Shown here one piece after another: positions 1-10,051 of a DNA stretch of 64,000 bases. Location: the NCBI GenBank assembly GCA_024644235.1, contig JAHELJ010000013.1, positions 31,294-95,293 of the forward strand, read 5' to 3'. Below the pieces are notes generated by a model. The model saw only the letters and a program-made list of their open reading frames with translations, made no database searches and was not told the DNA's origin. The DNA comes from Lewinellaceae bacterium (GTDB taxonomy: Bacteria > Bacteroidota > Bacteroidia > Chitinophagales > Saprospiraceae). The position numbers were made by a program, and so were the translations under genes. How positions within the stretch are numbered: the stretch's first letter is position 1; each line of letters starts with the position of its first letter.

Positions 1-572
1 TCATCGGTGGAGGTAATATCTTTCGAGGACTGCAGGCAGAAGGATCCGGTATCGAGCGGGTGCAAGGAGATTACATGGGAATGCTTGCTACCGTCATCAA
101 TGGCATGGCATTGCAAAGCATGTTGGAAAGCTTGGGTGTGTTTACCCGCCTGATCAGTGCTATAGAAATGAAGGAAGTAGCTGAGCCCTATATCCGCCGG
201 AGAGCCATTCGACATTTAGAGAAGGGGAGGGTAGTGATTTTCTCGGCGGGAACCGGCAGCCCCTATTTTACAACAGACTCGGCAGCGGCTTTACGCGCCA
301 ATGAAATCAGTGCGGATGTGATCCTGAAAGGCACCAGGGTGGATGGGATCTATTCAGCCGATCCCGAAAGAGATCCTGAAGCAACCAAATTCGATGCCCT
401 AACCTTCGATGATGTGATCTCTAAGGGACTCCGGGTTATGGATATGACCGCATTTACACTTTGCCAGGAAAACGATTTGCCCATTATCGTCTTCGATGTA
501 GGTATCAGCGGGAATTTGCGAAAGGTCGTGACCGGTGATATGGTTGGCACGATCGTTAAAAAGGTGACCTGA
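1..572 (+). CDS. pyrH: UMP kinase (3' part)
   Basis: Phosphorylates UMP to UDP in pyrimidine nucleotide synthesis; a cytoplasmic hexamer of the amino-acid-kinase fold. The reading frame is open from base 3, before any start codon, and begins with a glycine-rich IGGGNIFRG stretch followed by [16 protein letters not shown], both typical of bacterial PyrH. The later [17 protein letters not shown] segment (nucleotide-binding region) is also present. About 190 residues are visible against roughly 240 for the family, so about 50 N-terminal residues lie outside the window. The gene ends 8 bases before the stop codon of the convergent amidotransferase gene. Confidence 0.96.
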   Translation, partial: IGGGNIFRGLQAEGSGIERVQGDYMGMLATVINGMALQSMLESLGVFTRLISAIEMKEVAEPYIRRRAIRHLEKGRVVIFSAGTGSPYFTTDSAAALRANEISADVILKGTRVDGIYSADPERDPEATKFDALTFDDVISKGLRVMDMTAFTLCQENDLPIIVFDVGISGNLRKVVTGDMVGTIVKKVT

Positions 573-580
573 AAAAGGTC

Positions 581-2473
581 CTAGTAAGCTCTCACCTCGC
601 TACGGTCCATATAATTGACGAATGAACGGTTCACTACCCGCATACCACCGGGGGTGGGATAATCGCCGCTAAAAAACCAGTCGCCGGAGTGATTTGGAAC
701 AGCTCGGTGAAGGCCTTCCAGGGTCTGATAAATGATTTTTACCCCTGCGTCAATATTCTTTGGAGTGACGATTTCAGAGATCTTATTGGAAATCTCTTCG
801 TACTCAAATTGATCATACAGTGCTTTAACCTGATTGCTAACCTCTTCTTTTGGAAGCTCTTGCTGGTAATGACATTTCTGATAAACCTCTTCAAGCATTT
901 CTTCTTTTCCACGTTCCTTGAGCAATGCCACCATGGCTTGAAAGGCTACAAAGTGACCCATGATTGACATATCTATTCCATAGCAATCCGGATAGCGGAT
1001 CTGGGGGGCGGATGAAACGAAAATGATCCTCTTCGGGTGCAGTCTATCGACCATGCGAATGATACTGTCGCGTAAGGTAGTACCCCGAACAATGCTGTCG
1101 TCCATCAGCACGAGAGTGTCAATATTGTTCCGTACGATACCGTAAGTTACATCGTAGACATACGACACGAGATCGCCTCTTTCTTCGGTATCTGCTATGA
1201 AGGTGCGCATCTTTGCATCCTTCACCACGATTTTTTCGAACCTCGGCTTGATCGAAAGAATTTTATCGATGGCCTCGTCAGAAGCATCGGTCCCCAATGC
1301 ACGGATCCTATCACGCTTTATGCCGTTTAGCTCTTTCTCAATGCCTTCCATCAGACCGAAGAACGCAGTCTCGGCAGTATTGGGTACATAGGAAAATACG
1401 GTGTTTGCGAAATCATAGTCAATGGCTTCCAGCACCTGCTCGGTCAATTGTTCGCCCAATCGTTTGCGCTCCAGGTAGATATCTCGGTCAGTGCCGCGGC
1501 TAAAATAGATACGCTCAAAGGAACATGCCCTTTTGGGCTGAGGATCGATAAAAGGTAGTTCACTGACCTGTCCTCCCTTTTTTATTATCAATGCATGCCC
1601 GGGTTGGAGCTCCTTAATGTATCGGTGTCGGATCTTGAAGGCAGTTTGAATGGCGGGTCGCTCAGATGCTGCAACTACTACCTCGTTATCATGGTAGTAA
1701 AAAGCAGGACGGATCCCATTGGGATCGCGCATCATGAAGGCATCTCCATGGCCGATCATTCCGGCCATCACATAGCCACCATCGAATCGCTTACTTGCCC
1801 GGCGCAGCAGACGTTGAATGTCAAGGTGTTCGATGATAAGATCATTAATCTCCCGGTTTGTATAACCATCCGGTTTAAACCAGGTGAACAAGCGCTGGAT
1901 TTCATCATCAAGGAAATGACCGATCTTTTCCAATACAGTAACCGTGTCTGAACGCTCTTTGGGATATTGCCCCAGTTCGAGAAGTTCTTCAAAGAGCTCG
2001 TCGACATTGGTGAGATTGAAATTGCCGGCCAGTACCAAATTGCGATTGATCCAGTTGTTCTGTCGTAGAAAGGGATGACAGGTTTCGATAGTATTGAGTC
2101 CATGGGTGCCGTATCGCAGGTGTCCCAGCAATACTTCCCCGGTGAAGGGTTTATTGACTTTTAACCACTCCGGATCATGTAGCTGATCACTACTTACATC
2201 CTTGAAGTGATCATACACCAGTTGAAAAAGGTGACGTAAGTATTGCGGATTGTTACTGCGCTTGCGGCTGATATAGCGTGTGCCAGGAGCGGGATCAAGC
2301 TTAATAGTAGCGATGCCGGCACCATCTTGCCCTCGATTTCTTTGCTTCTGCAGGATGAGCTGGAGCTTACGCAATCCATACAAGGAGGTCCCGTACTTCT
2401 CTTCGAAATAAGACAGCGGCTGCAAAAGGCGGATCAAGGCAATTCCACACTCATGTTTGATTTGCTCACTCAT
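581..2473 (-). CDS. Large PurF-type amidophosphoribosyltransferase
   Basis: Predicted class II glutamine amidotransferase fused to a type I phosphoribosyltransferase domain, the architecture of PurF, which makes 5-phosphoribosylamine in purine synthesis. Visible: Cys9 in HECGIA as probable N-terminal nucleophile after a short propeptide, RNRGQDGAG at 46-54, GHLRYGTHG at 117-125, AGNFNLTN near 149, and the PRPP-binding loop VLMDDSIVRGTTL at 455-467. At 630 residues it is longer than standard PurF (about 500). Bacteroidota often have this longer form besides a shorter PurF, so the exact role (main enzyme or paralogue) is not settled and no symbol is given. No other pur genes are nearby. Confidence 0.85.
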   Translation of the reverse strand: MSEQIKHECGIALIRLLQPLSYFEEKYGTSLYGLRKLQLILQKQRNRGQDGAGIATIKLDPAPGTRYISRKRSNNPQYLRHLFQLVYDHFKDVSSDQLHDPEWLKVNKPFTGEVLLGHLRYGTHGLNTIETCHPFLRQNNWINRNLVLAGNFNLTNVDELFEELLELGQYPKERSDTVTVLEKIGHFLDDEIQRLFTWFKPDGYTNREINDLIIEHLDIQRLLRRASKRFDGGYVMAGMIGHGDAFMMRDPNGIRPAFYYHDNEVVVAASERPAIQTAFKIRHRYIKELQPGHALIIKKGGQVSELPFIDPQPKRACSFERIYFSRGTDRDIYLERKRLGEQLTEQVLEAIDYDFANTVFSYVPNTAETAFFGLMEGIEKELNGIKRDRIRALGTDASDEAIDKILSIKPRFEKIVVKDAKMRTFIADTEERGDLVSYVYDVTYGIVRNNIDTLVLMDDSIVRGTTLRDSIIRMVDRLHPKRIIFVSSAPQIRYPDCYGIDMSIMGHFVAFQAMVALLKERGKEEMLEEVYQKCHYQQELPKEEVSNQVKALYDQFEYEEISNKISEIVTPKNIDAGVKIIYQTLEGLHRAVPNHSGDWFFSGDYPTPGGMRVVNRSFVNYMDRSEVRAY

Positions 2474-2619
2474 CCTTTGATTAAAGATTGTCTCGCAAAT
2501 TTACTTGGATTTTTAACAGCACCCCGATCCGTCTGCTTTTTTGTTTACACAGCCTGTTAGTATGTGCAATTGCGGGGAAAGAATTTTACTTTAGTATGTA
2601 ATCAAGTGGAATAAAAGGA

Positions 2620-2937
2620 ATGGCTTTCTTTAGTTTCTTCAAGACACCTCGTCATCAGAAGTTTAAATATGTGCCCCGCTATTACGATCCTCAAAAAGAA
2701 CAGCTGGATAAAATCGTTGCACAGGCGAAGGGAGAAGGCCTGTCAGACACCGAACTTGCCAAAGCCAGGATTTCCAGTGCATTTCGAAAGCGAGGAGGTG
2801 GCAGCAATGAATACGCAAGGAGAATGACTAGGCGTTCCAATCGGTTGCTGATCATCATTCTGATCGTCCTCTTCGGACTAACCTATCTTTTGCTTACTGT
2901 ATATTTGCCGAGATTTATGCAATTGTTTGAAGGCTAA
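2620..2937 (+). CDS. Small conserved-type membrane protein upstream of mutL
   Basis: A 105-residue protein with a basic, proline/tyrosine-containing N-terminal half, a charged stretch around residues 30-70 and one clear C-terminal transmembrane helix (about 75-97, LLIIILIVLFGLTYLLLTVY). No signal peptide and no catalytic motif. It starts the plus-strand run with mutL only 8 bases downstream, so the two are probably co-transcribed. I recognise no named family; it may help anchor a complex at the inner membrane, but that is a guess from topology only. Confidence 0.75.
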   Translation: MAFFSFFKTPRHQKFKYVPRYYDPQKEQLDKIVAQAKGEGLSDTELAKARISSAFRKRGGGSNEYARRMTRRSNRLLIIILIVLFGLTYLLLTVYLPRFMQLFEG

Positions 2938-2945
2938 AAAATCTT

Positions 2946-4721
2946 ATGGCTGATATCATCCAGCTGCTTCCCGACAGCATAGCCAATCAGATTGCCGCCG
3001 GTGAAGTAGTTCAGCGGCCGGCCTCGGTCGTAAAAGAGCTTTTGGAAAATGCAATTGATGCCGGAGGCAGTCGCATCCGACTGATCCTTAAAGAATCTGG
3101 TAAGCAACTGATCCAAGTTATCGATGACGGGTGTGGGATGAGTGAGACAGATGCTCGCATGAGCTTCGAGCGGCACGCTACTTCTAAGATCTCACGTTCG
3201 GAAGATCTCTACGCCATTCGTACTCTTGGATTCCGCGGAGAGGCTCTTGCCTCGATTGCAGCAGTGTCACAAGTGGAACTAAAAACACGCAAGCATGACA
3301 ATGACACCGGGACCCAGATCGTCATCGAAGGCTCCCGGCTGATCAAACAGGAGCCCTGCGAGACTGCAGCAGGGACAAACATGATCGTTAAGAATCTATT
3401 CTTCAACGTTCCAGCACGCCGTAAGTTTCTCAAATCAAATACGGTAGAACTAAGACACATCCTTGATGAGTTTCAACGAATTGCCGTTGCTAATCCTTCA
3501 ATCCACTTCGAAGTTTTTCATAACGACACCGAGTTGTATCATCTCCCAGCAGCCCAGCTTCGGAAGCGCATTATCGCTCTGTTTGGCAAATCCATCAATG
3601 ATAAGCTGGTACCACTTACTGAAGAGGCCGATATATGCAAATTGAAAGGATTTATCGGGAAGCCGAACGCTTCTAAACGAACCAAGGGAGAGCAATACCT
3701 CATTGTGAACGGACGCTTTATCAAGAGTCCATATGTTCATCATGCGATTGCCTCGGCTTATCAGAAAATACTAGCTCCCGGCACGCATCCATTCTACGTA
3801 CTGAAGCTCTCGATCGATCAGGATCGTATCGATGTGAATGTACACCCTACCAAACAAGAGATTAAATTTGAGGATGAAAGGATCATTTATAATATCACTC
3901 AGGCCAGTGTGCGAAGAGCACTGAGCCAAAACAACATTACTCCCTCACTCGACTTCGATCAAAACCCAGCTCTCGCACAGATGGCCCCACGTCTACAACC
4001 GGAAAGAGAAAAGGTGATAATCCCCTCAAGTTTTTCGAAAGAGCGGAGAGACGATCTGCAAAACTGGCAGGATTTATATGAAGGTTTGGAATCAAGGGAG
4101 GGGTCAGTGGTAGAAGCCCACTTTGCCGAACAGGTAACGATTGGAGAAGACGAAACCGATCGAAAGGAACCATATCAGGTCCATCGTATGTATATAATCA
4201 GTCAGATTAAATCTGGTTTCCTCTTGATCGATCAACAATATGCACACGAACGCATCTTGTACGAGCAATACCTCCTGAATCTGAAGTCACAACCTGCTGC
4301 CACCCAGAAATTACTTTTTCCGCAGAATATTCACCTATCACCACAGGAGAGTACCATTCTGGCGCAACTGCTGGAGGGGATTCAGAATCTTGGTTTTGAA
4401 ATTGAGCATTTCGGTAAGGATTCGTACATCTTGCACGGGATCCCAGCTCATTTGTCGAATATTGGAGAGGAAGTGTCTTTGATTCGCGAAATGCTCGAAC
4501 ATTTTCGTGAAAATGTAGACTTGGAATGGACTGAAGAGCAAAGGTTGGCATGGTCATTGGCGAAATCGGCAAGTCTAAAGAGAGGTACCCAACTTACCCG
4601 AATAGAAATGGAATCACTTATCGATCAACTATTTGCCTGCGAGGTGCCGTTTCAGAGCCCGGCAGGGCACAAGTGTTTTATCACCATAGACCTGGGTGAC
4701 CTAGAGTCGAAATTCAGATAA
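2946..4721 (+). CDS. mutL: DNA mismatch repair protein MutL
   Basis: Couples mismatch recognition by MutS to strand removal. The N-terminal GHKL ATPase is intact: NQIAAGEVVQRPASVVKELLEN from residue 14, DDGCGM near 60-65 and GFRGEA at 95-100. The C-terminal dimerisation domain contains the position of the endonuclease metal motif DQHA(X)2E(X)4E, which here reads DQQYAHERILYE (residues 429-440): both glutamates are kept, but His is Gln and Ala is Tyr. The second metal-site motif near the C-terminus is also divergent (SPAGHK). Length 591 is normal. It lies in a tight run with two rhomboid genes. Confidence 0.97.
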   Translation: MADIIQLLPDSIANQIAAGEVVQRPASVVKELLENAIDAGGSRIRLILKESGKQLIQVIDDGCGMSETDARMSFERHATSKISRSEDLYAIRTLGFRGEALASIAAVSQVELKTRKHDNDTGTQIVIEGSRLIKQEPCETAAGTNMIVKNLFFNVPARRKFLKSNTVELRHILDEFQRIAVANPSIHFEVFHNDTELYHLPAAQLRKRIIALFGKSINDKLVPLTEEADICKLKGFIGKPNASKRTKGEQYLIVNGRFIKSPYVHHAIASAYQKILAPGTHPFYVLKLSIDQDRIDVNVHPTKQEIKFEDERIIYNITQASVRRALSQNNITPSLDFDQNPALAQMAPRLQPEREKVIIPSSFSKERRDDLQNWQDLYEGLESREGSVVEAHFAEQVTIGEDETDRKEPYQVHRMYIISQIKSGFLLIDQQYAHERILYEQYLLNLKSQPAATQKLLFPQNIHLSPQESTILAQLLEGIQNLGFEIEHFGKDSYILHGIPAHLSNIGEEVSLIREMLEHFRENVDLEWTEEQRLAWSLAKSASLKRGTQLTRIEMESLIDQLFACEVPFQSPAGHKCFITIDLGDLESKFR

Positions 4722-4731
4722 TCACAGCACG

Positions 4732-5355
4732 ATGCCAAGAATTACGGAAGTTGTAAAAAAATTGTTGATAATTAACATCCTGCTCTTTGTGGGTACAAGC
4801 TTTGTACTGCCCGAATTTAAAGCCAGCTTGGCTATGTATTGGCCGGCAAGTTCGTTTTTCCGGCCGTGGCAACTGGTTACCCATATGTTCATGCATGCCG
4901 ATTTCAATCACTTGCTTTTTAACATGTTTGCCTTATACATGTTTGGCTCAGCATTGGAATCCTATTGGGGGCCTAAGAAATTTTTAACCTTTTATCTTTT
5001 GTGCGGTTTTGGCGCACTCGCTTTGTACCTGATTGTGTGGTGGGGAGAGATCAGTGCCTTGGAAGCAATCGATTACGAACGCTTCCTTCAAACACCTTAC
5101 CGGATGATGGGAGCATCGGGAGCGGTCTTTGGACTGCTCGCAGGATACGGGATGATGTTCCCAAACAGCCAGATCATGTTACTGATACCACCTATACCGA
5201 TGAAAGCAAAATACTTTGTGTTGATTTATGCCGCAATCGAGTTCTTCTTTGGGATCAGTAAACTCAATCCGGGAGTAGCCCACTTCGCTCACCTGGGTGG
5301 TGCCTTATGTGGAGTATTGATAATTTTGTATTGGAGAAAAACGGGTAAACTCTGA
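4732..5355 (+). CDS. Rhomboid-family intramembrane serine protease (first of pair)
   Basis: A 207-residue polytopic membrane protein with the rhomboid core of six helices. The catalytic serine is Ser129 in GASGAVFG and the catalytic histidine His187 in HFAHLGGALCG; the HxxxN-type element HMFMHADFNHLLFN (51-64) is also present. Rhomboids cleave transmembrane helices of other proteins; the substrate here is unknown. Its stop codon overlaps the start of the next rhomboid gene by one base (TGATG), indicating translational coupling. Confidence 0.93.
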   Translation: MPRITEVVKKLLIINILLFVGTSFVLPEFKASLAMYWPASSFFRPWQLVTHMFMHADFNHLLFNMFALYMFGSALESYWGPKKFLTFYLLCGFGALALYLIVWWGEISALEAIDYERFLQTPYRMMGASGAVFGLLAGYGMMFPNSQIMLLIPPIPMKAKYFVLIYAAIEFFFGISKLNPGVAHFAHLGGALCGVLIILYWRKTGKL

Positions 5356-6272
5356 TGTTTCAATCGATCTTGGCAGATATCCGCAAAGAGTTTTCGACCG
5401 GCAATATGATTAGCCGGTTGATCATCATCAATGTGGGCGTATTCATCTTGATCAATATGGTCCGCTTGATTCTCCATTTTAGCAATGGAGGAGTAACACC
5501 CGGAGTTTACTATGATATCGTACATTTTTTCTCTATTTCATCCAGCATATTTCATAACCTAACTCATCCGTGGGTATTCATCACTAGTATATTCCTCCAT
5601 GAAGGATTTTGGCATATCCTGTGGAACATGCTGTTCCTCTATTGGTTTGGTCGAATCGTCGCCGACCTGATCGGAGAGAGTAAAATATTCCCGATCTATC
5701 TCCTGGGAGGGGTCATTGGATGCCTGGTCTTCTGGATGAGTGCCCAGTTACTTCCCTACGGGGGAACACGACCTATTTATGCTTTAGGAGCTTCCGCCGG
5801 AGTGATGGCGATTGTAATGACCTCAGGTATGATCGCACCGGATTATGTTTTACGCTTATTTCTCCTCGGTGATGTCAAGTTGAAATATGTGGTTGCGGTG
5901 CTCATCCTCCTCGACCTTTTTGGGTTGGCTGGCAATTACAACACTGGTGGTCATTTCGCTCATCTGGGAGGAGTCTTTATGGGTTGGTTTTATGTGCAAC
6001 AGTTGCGAACTGGAAATGACTGGGGCGAAGGAGTCAATGGCATCCTGAGGAAGGTCGAACAGTTCTTTACTCAGGATCCACCCCGGAAATCGAAGGCTAA
6101 GCAGACCAAGTTGGTGGTGAAACACCGATACCGGAAAAGCAAACGTGAAGAAGACTTGCCGGATACTCAGGAGCGAATTGATTTTATCCTGGATAAGATT
6201 AAAGCGCATGGTTACAACAGCCTAACTCAGGAGGAAAAGGATTTCCTTCGGGAGGCAAGTGAAGACTCATGA
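5355..6272 (+). CDS. Rhomboid-family intramembrane serine protease with cytoplasmic tail (second of pair)
   Basis: A 305-residue rhomboid protein: HEGFWHILWNMLF near 82-94, catalytic Ser147 in LGASAGV and His203 in GGHFAHLGG. Unlike its neighbour it has a long charged C-terminal tail (about 220-305), rich in Lys/Arg and ending in a conserved-looking helical segment (ERIDFILDKIKAHG, then LTQEEKDFL). Paired rhomboid genes next to mutL are a recurrent Bacteroidota arrangement as far as I recall. The stop overlaps the next start as ATGA. Confidence 0.93.
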   Translation: MFQSILADIRKEFSTGNMISRLIIINVGVFILINMVRLILHFSNGGVTPGVYYDIVHFFSISSSIFHNLTHPWVFITSIFLHEGFWHILWNMLFLYWFGRIVADLIGESKIFPIYLLGGVIGCLVFWMSAQLLPYGGTRPIYALGASAGVMAIVMTSGMIAPDYVLRLFLLGDVKLKYVVAVLILLDLFGLAGNYNTGGHFAHLGGVFMGWFYVQQLRTGNDWGEGVNGILRKVEQFFTQDPPRKSKAKQTKLVVKHRYRKSKREEDLPDTQERIDFILDKIKAHGYNSLTQEEKDFLREASEDS

Positions 6273-7276
6273 AGATTTTTCTGCGCACCGTTTTCATTGT
6301 TAACATTCTTGTTGTGGCACTTGCCTTGCTGGGCTATGCAGGATCCTACCTTGACCCCCGGAAGTTTGGTATCGCACAGAGTACCGGATTGATCCTTCCA
6401 TGGACTTTGCTTTTTCTTGTAGTCTTTGCCAGTTTTTGGCTGGTACTGAAAGATAAGCGGGCATGGGTTTCAGTGATTTGCCTACTACTCGGGTTCGGTC
6501 ATATCGGCCGGTTTGTCGGATTCTCATTCAGGCAAGCTCCTGAAGAGGGGAACGTGTCTTTACTTACCTACAATAGCCAGAGTTATAACAAGTCTAATCA
6601 GATCAGTCAATTCCTTACAGATGGCAATCTGCCGTCAACACTGAAGATCATCTGCCTGCAGGAGGTCTCGGATGAATATATAGAGGAAATCCGCAACCAG
6701 ATAAACATGTCAAATGCGTTTTTTCATAAAGGCAAAATGATTCTCACTCAATATCCTGTGAAAGCTCAAGGTAAGATCCAGTTTGACGAATCAGTCAACG
6801 GATGCATCTGGGCTGATCTGGAAGTTGAGCAACAAATTGTGCGCATATTTAATGTGCACTTTCGCAGCAATCGCATCCCGGGGCAAAAAGAATCGGTGTT
6901 GACTCAGGTGGCTTCTAGCCAGGGCCGGCAAAACATCGCTGAGATGTTGGTTAGCTACCGGCTTGCCAGCAAAGAACGGGTCTCTCAAGCCGAACGCATC
7001 GCCAAAGAGATCAGGAATTGCCCTCATCCAGTGCTCCTGGCGGGTGATTTCAACGACACCCCTTTTTCCTACACTTACCAGATTATTGCAAATGAACTAA
7101 CGGATCAATTTCGGTCTAAAGGCCTGGGTCTGGGCTCCACTTATGCGGGTGCTCTACCAGGTTTGAAAATAGATTATATTTTTGCGGATGAAAATTTCGA
7201 AGGGGTGAGTCATCGGATACTACGAACCCAATTCTCAGATCATTTTCCGGTGATCAGCCATCTTATACTAGATTAA
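6269..7276 (+). CDS. Membrane-anchored endonuclease/exonuclease/phosphatase-family protein
   Basis: Three N-terminal hydrophobic segments (about residues 5-25, 40-60, 65-85) precede an EEP-fold domain. Motifs of the fold are visible: CLQEVSDEY (metal-binding Glu), NVHFRSN, LAGDFNDTPFS with the catalytic Asp/Asn, and the terminal SDHFPV histidine motif. The family hydrolyses phosphodiesters or phosphomonoesters in DNA, lipids or inositides; the substrate is not deducible. It overlaps the upstream rhomboid gene by 4 bases and is followed by cysS after 7 bases. Confidence 0.88.
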   Translation: MKIFLRTVFIVNILVVALALLGYAGSYLDPRKFGIAQSTGLILPWTLLFLVVFASFWLVLKDKRAWVSVICLLLGFGHIGRFVGFSFRQAPEEGNVSLLTYNSQSYNKSNQISQFLTDGNLPSTLKIICLQEVSDEYIEEIRNQINMSNAFFHKGKMILTQYPVKAQGKIQFDESVNGCIWADLEVEQQIVRIFNVHFRSNRIPGQKESVLTQVASSQGRQNIAEMLVSYRLASKERVSQAERIAKEIRNCPHPVLLAGDFNDTPFSYTYQIIANELTDQFRSKGLGLGSTYAGALPGLKIDYIFADENFEGVSHRILRTQFSDHFPVISHLILD

Positions 7277-7283
7277 TTATCAG

Positions 7284-8783
7284 ATGCATAAATTGCAGGT
7301 ATTCAATAGCCTAAGTAAAGCCAAGGAAGACTTCAAACCGCTGCACAGTGACCATGTCGGCATGTACGTGTGTGGACCGACCGTATATAGCGATGTTCAT
7401 CTCGGCAATTGCCGCACATTTGTCAGCTTCGATGTGATCTACCGCTACCTGATGCACTTGGGTTACAAAGTCAGATATGTAAGGAACATCACAGATGTGG
7501 GTCACCTGGAAGGAGATGTTGACATAGGGGGCGAAGATAAGATAGCCAAGAAAGCACGGTTAGAACAGCTGGAACCTATGGAGGTCGTGCAAAAGTATGT
7601 CAATGGTTTCCATCAGATGATGGACATCTTCAACACATTACCTCCCAGTATTGAACCTCGTGCTACCGGCCACATAATGGAACAGATCGAGATGATTAAG
7701 GACATACTTGATCGAGGACTTGCTTATGAGAAGAACGGATCGGTCTACTTCAATACACCTAAATACATAGAGAAAGGATATAACTATGGCATTCTGTCTG
7801 GACGCGTGGTAGAAGATCTGGTCCAGGAGAGTCGCGATGATCTGAAGAAACAAGGGGAGAAGGAACATCCTTCAGACTTTGCCCTTTGGATCAAGGCCGA
7901 ACCCAGTCATTTGATGCGATGGCGGTCACCCTGGTCCATAGGCTTTCCTGGCTGGCACTTGGAATGCTCTAGCATGAGTACAAAATACCTAGGCGAACAC
8001 TTCGATATCCACGGAGGTGGGCAAGATCTGAAGTTTCCGCATCATGAAAACGAGATCGCCCAAAATCAGGGGGCCTGTGGAACCGCACCAGCACGATACT
8101 GGCTGCATGCCAACATGCTCTTGATGAACGGCCGGAAGATGGCCAAGAGTGACGGCAATACGATCACACCTCAGGAACTTTTCTCGGGAAATAGCTCCCA
8201 TATCAGTAAGGGGTATTCGCCCATGGTAGTGCGCTTCTTTATGTTACAAGCGCATTATCGCAGTACGCTGGATCTAACTGACGAGGCTTTGCAGGCAGCC
8301 GAGAAAGGATACAACCGTCTGATGGAAACCTATAAGATACTGTCGGGCCTGGAAAGCACCGCTGCAGCAGGGACTGCTGATGCGGAGTTGACCAAACTGA
8401 TCGAACAGCTCGACATCGACATGTGTGACGATTTCAGTACACCAAAAGCCTTAGCCACACTCTTTGAATTATCCAGCAAGGCCAATGCCTACAAAGGTGG
8501 TCAGCTGTCAGCCGATTCCATCTCCTCAGAAGTATTGCAAAAGTTGAAAGACACCTTCAAGGTTTTTCTCTTCGATGTGTTTGGTCTGAAGGAAGAGTAT
8601 GGTGAGGGCGCTCAAGGTAGTAATGGCTTGTTAGACGGGCTGATGAATTTGATCATCGATATCCGGAAAAGTGCGAGAGACAACAAAGACTGGACCACAG
8701 CCGATAAGATAAGAGATACCCTGGCTGAGCTCTCTGTACAGCTGAAAGATGGTAAAGACGGTACCTCATGGACCAAAAGCTAA
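7284..8783 (+). CDS. cysS: Cysteine--tRNA ligase
   Basis: Class I aminoacyl-tRNA synthetase charging tRNA-Cys. Visible are the zinc-site Cys in [10 protein letters not shown], the HIGH-type signature HLGN, the WHLECS zinc ligand motif, the HHENEIAQ element and the KMSKS-type loop KMAKS near residue 285. The length of 499 fits the bacterial family, including the C-terminal DALR-like helical part. Last but one gene of the plus-strand run; its 3' end overlaps the next gene by 16 bases. Confidence 0.98.
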   Translation: MHKLQVFNSLSKAKEDFKPLHSDHVGMYVCGPTVYSDVHLGNCRTFVSFDVIYRYLMHLGYKVRYVRNITDVGHLEGDVDIGGEDKIAKKARLEQLEPMEVVQKYVNGFHQMMDIFNTLPPSIEPRATGHIMEQIEMIKDILDRGLAYEKNGSVYFNTPKYIEKGYNYGILSGRVVEDLVQESRDDLKKQGEKEHPSDFALWIKAEPSHLMRWRSPWSIGFPGWHLECSSMSTKYLGEHFDIHGGGQDLKFPHHENEIAQNQGACGTAPARYWLHANMLLMNGRKMAKSDGNTITPQELFSGNSSHISKGYSPMVVRFFMLQAHYRSTLDLTDEALQAAEKGYNRLMETYKILSGLESTAAAGTADAELTKLIEQLDIDMCDDFSTPKALATLFELSSKANAYKGGQLSADSISSEVLQKLKDTFKVFLFDVFGLKEEYGEGAQGSNGLLDGLMNLIIDIRKSARDNKDWTTADKIRDTLAELSVQLKDGKDGTSWTKS

Positions 8784-9778
8784 GAAGACCCCATCGCATC
8801 CCCCGCGGGATGTTTATCGTACTGGCTTTTCTGCTCTTGATAGGCTTAGTGGGTTGCAAGTCCGACCCGAACTCATCCGCTCCCGGCACACCCACTGTGG
8901 AAGTGCAGGTGCCCGCATTCAACCGCGATTCGGCATTCTATTATGTGGAACAGCAGGTATCTTTCGGCCCTCGGTATGTGGGTAGCGAAGGCCATCAGGC
9001 AGCCCTTGAATGGAAGGTAAACAAGTTGGAGAGCTGGGGCGTGGATGTGATCCGGCAGGAATTCGAGGCCAATCTCTACACCGGAGAAAAGCCTACAGCC
9101 ACCAATATAATCGCTGTGTTCAATCCCGATCAGAAAAGGCGTATTGTGCTGGCAGCCCACTGGGATACCCGACACATCGCTGAGAAAGATCCCGACCCGG
9201 AAAAGCGTGATGATCCCATCTTGGGAGCTGACGACGGAGCTACCGGCACCGCTGCATTGCTGGAAATAGCCCGGGTGCTCAGCAATTACCCGGTGGAGAT
9301 TGGAGTAGACCTGGTCTTCTTTGACGCCGAAGATCATGGACAAAACGGTGGTGCAGATGATACCTGGTGCCTCGGATCGCAGCATTGGGCGCGGAATCTC
9401 CATGGCCTTGCCAAGCCACAGTACGGTGTCCTGCTGGATATGATAGGATCGAAGGGGGCGGTATTCCGAAAGGAAGGTGCCTCGCTGCACTATGCCCGCA
9501 ACATCGTCGACAAAGTGTGGAATCTGGCGCACTCCATGGGCTACAGCCATTTGTTTTCCAATGAGAGCCTTCCACCGATTACTGACGATCACCTCTTCGT
9601 TAATCAGATTGCCGGCATCCCAATGATCGACATTATCTACCAGACCAGCCAGGGCCGTTTCGGTGCTTTCCACCACACCCATGACGACAACCTCTCCATC
9701 ATCGACAAGAACACGATGGGAGCCGTAGGACAGGTGATGCTCGCGCTGTTGTTTCACGAATCGGCTGGCTCGATCTAG
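8768..9778 (+). CDS. M28-family lipoprotein, glutaminyl-peptide cyclotransferase-like
   Basis: Starts with a basic N-terminus and a hydrophobic stretch ending in a lipobox (LIGLVGC), so it is predicted to be lipid-anchored in the envelope. The mature part matches the zinc-dependent M28/glutaminyl cyclase fold: AAHWDTR (His ligand), GADDGATGTAALLEIAR (Asp ligand with bridging site), FFDAEDHG (catalytic Glu and Asp) and the late HHTHDDN histidine. Such enzymes form N-terminal pyroglutamate or act as aminopeptidases; the FDAED and TWCLGS segments favour the cyclase type. ATG at 8768 overlaps cysS by 16 bases; an internal ATG at 8810 is an alternative start. Confidence 0.87.
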   Translation: MDQKLRRPHRIPRGMFIVLAFLLLIGLVGCKSDPNSSAPGTPTVEVQVPAFNRDSAFYYVEQQVSFGPRYVGSEGHQAALEWKVNKLESWGVDVIRQEFEANLYTGEKPTATNIIAVFNPDQKRRIVLAAHWDTRHIAEKDPDPEKRDDPILGADDGATGTAALLEIARVLSNYPVEIGVDLVFFDAEDHGQNGGADDTWCLGSQHWARNLHGLAKPQYGVLLDMIGSKGAVFRKEGASLHYARNIVDKVWNLAHSMGYSHLFSNESLPPITDDHLFVNQIAGIPMIDIIYQTSQGRFGAFHHTHDDNLSIIDKNTMGAVGQVMLALLFHESAGSI

Positions 9779-9997
9779 AGCATCATGAAGGTAGATCGGT
9801 TGACGGATCTATTTGGGGTTTGTGGATATGTGATAATCAAATTTGGTTGGTTACCAAGTAGATCATATGTTTTCTTGCCCTTTGCAGGTGAAACATTAGA
9901 AAATCAGGTAAGCGAATCTGAAGAAGCATCATAGGAGTCGTTCTTTTCCGCATGTATTCAGGGAAGCAAAAGAGCAACAAAATCTTTCTCAGAAAGA

Positions 9998-10029
9998 TTT
10001 GGCAGATGTACGCTATGATTCTATCTTTG
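9998..10029 (+). promoter_or_regulatory. Bacteroidota-type promoter of tRNA-Val
   Basis: TTTG at 9998-10001, a 20-base spacer, then TATCTTTG at 10022-10029. This is an exact match to the Bacteroidota sigma-ABfr consensus (TTTG at -33, TAnnTTTG at -7). Predicted transcription start is near 10033-10036, about 17 bases before the tRNA. Confidence 0.72.
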
Positions 10030-10051
10030 CTGCCCGCGAAAGCGAAAGCGC

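Noticed and set aside
8873..9757. 294-codon open frame antisense to the M28-family gene
   Set aside because: It lies fully inside a gene with clear catalytic motifs, has no recognisable domain and fits codon-bias shadowing of a GC-richer gene.
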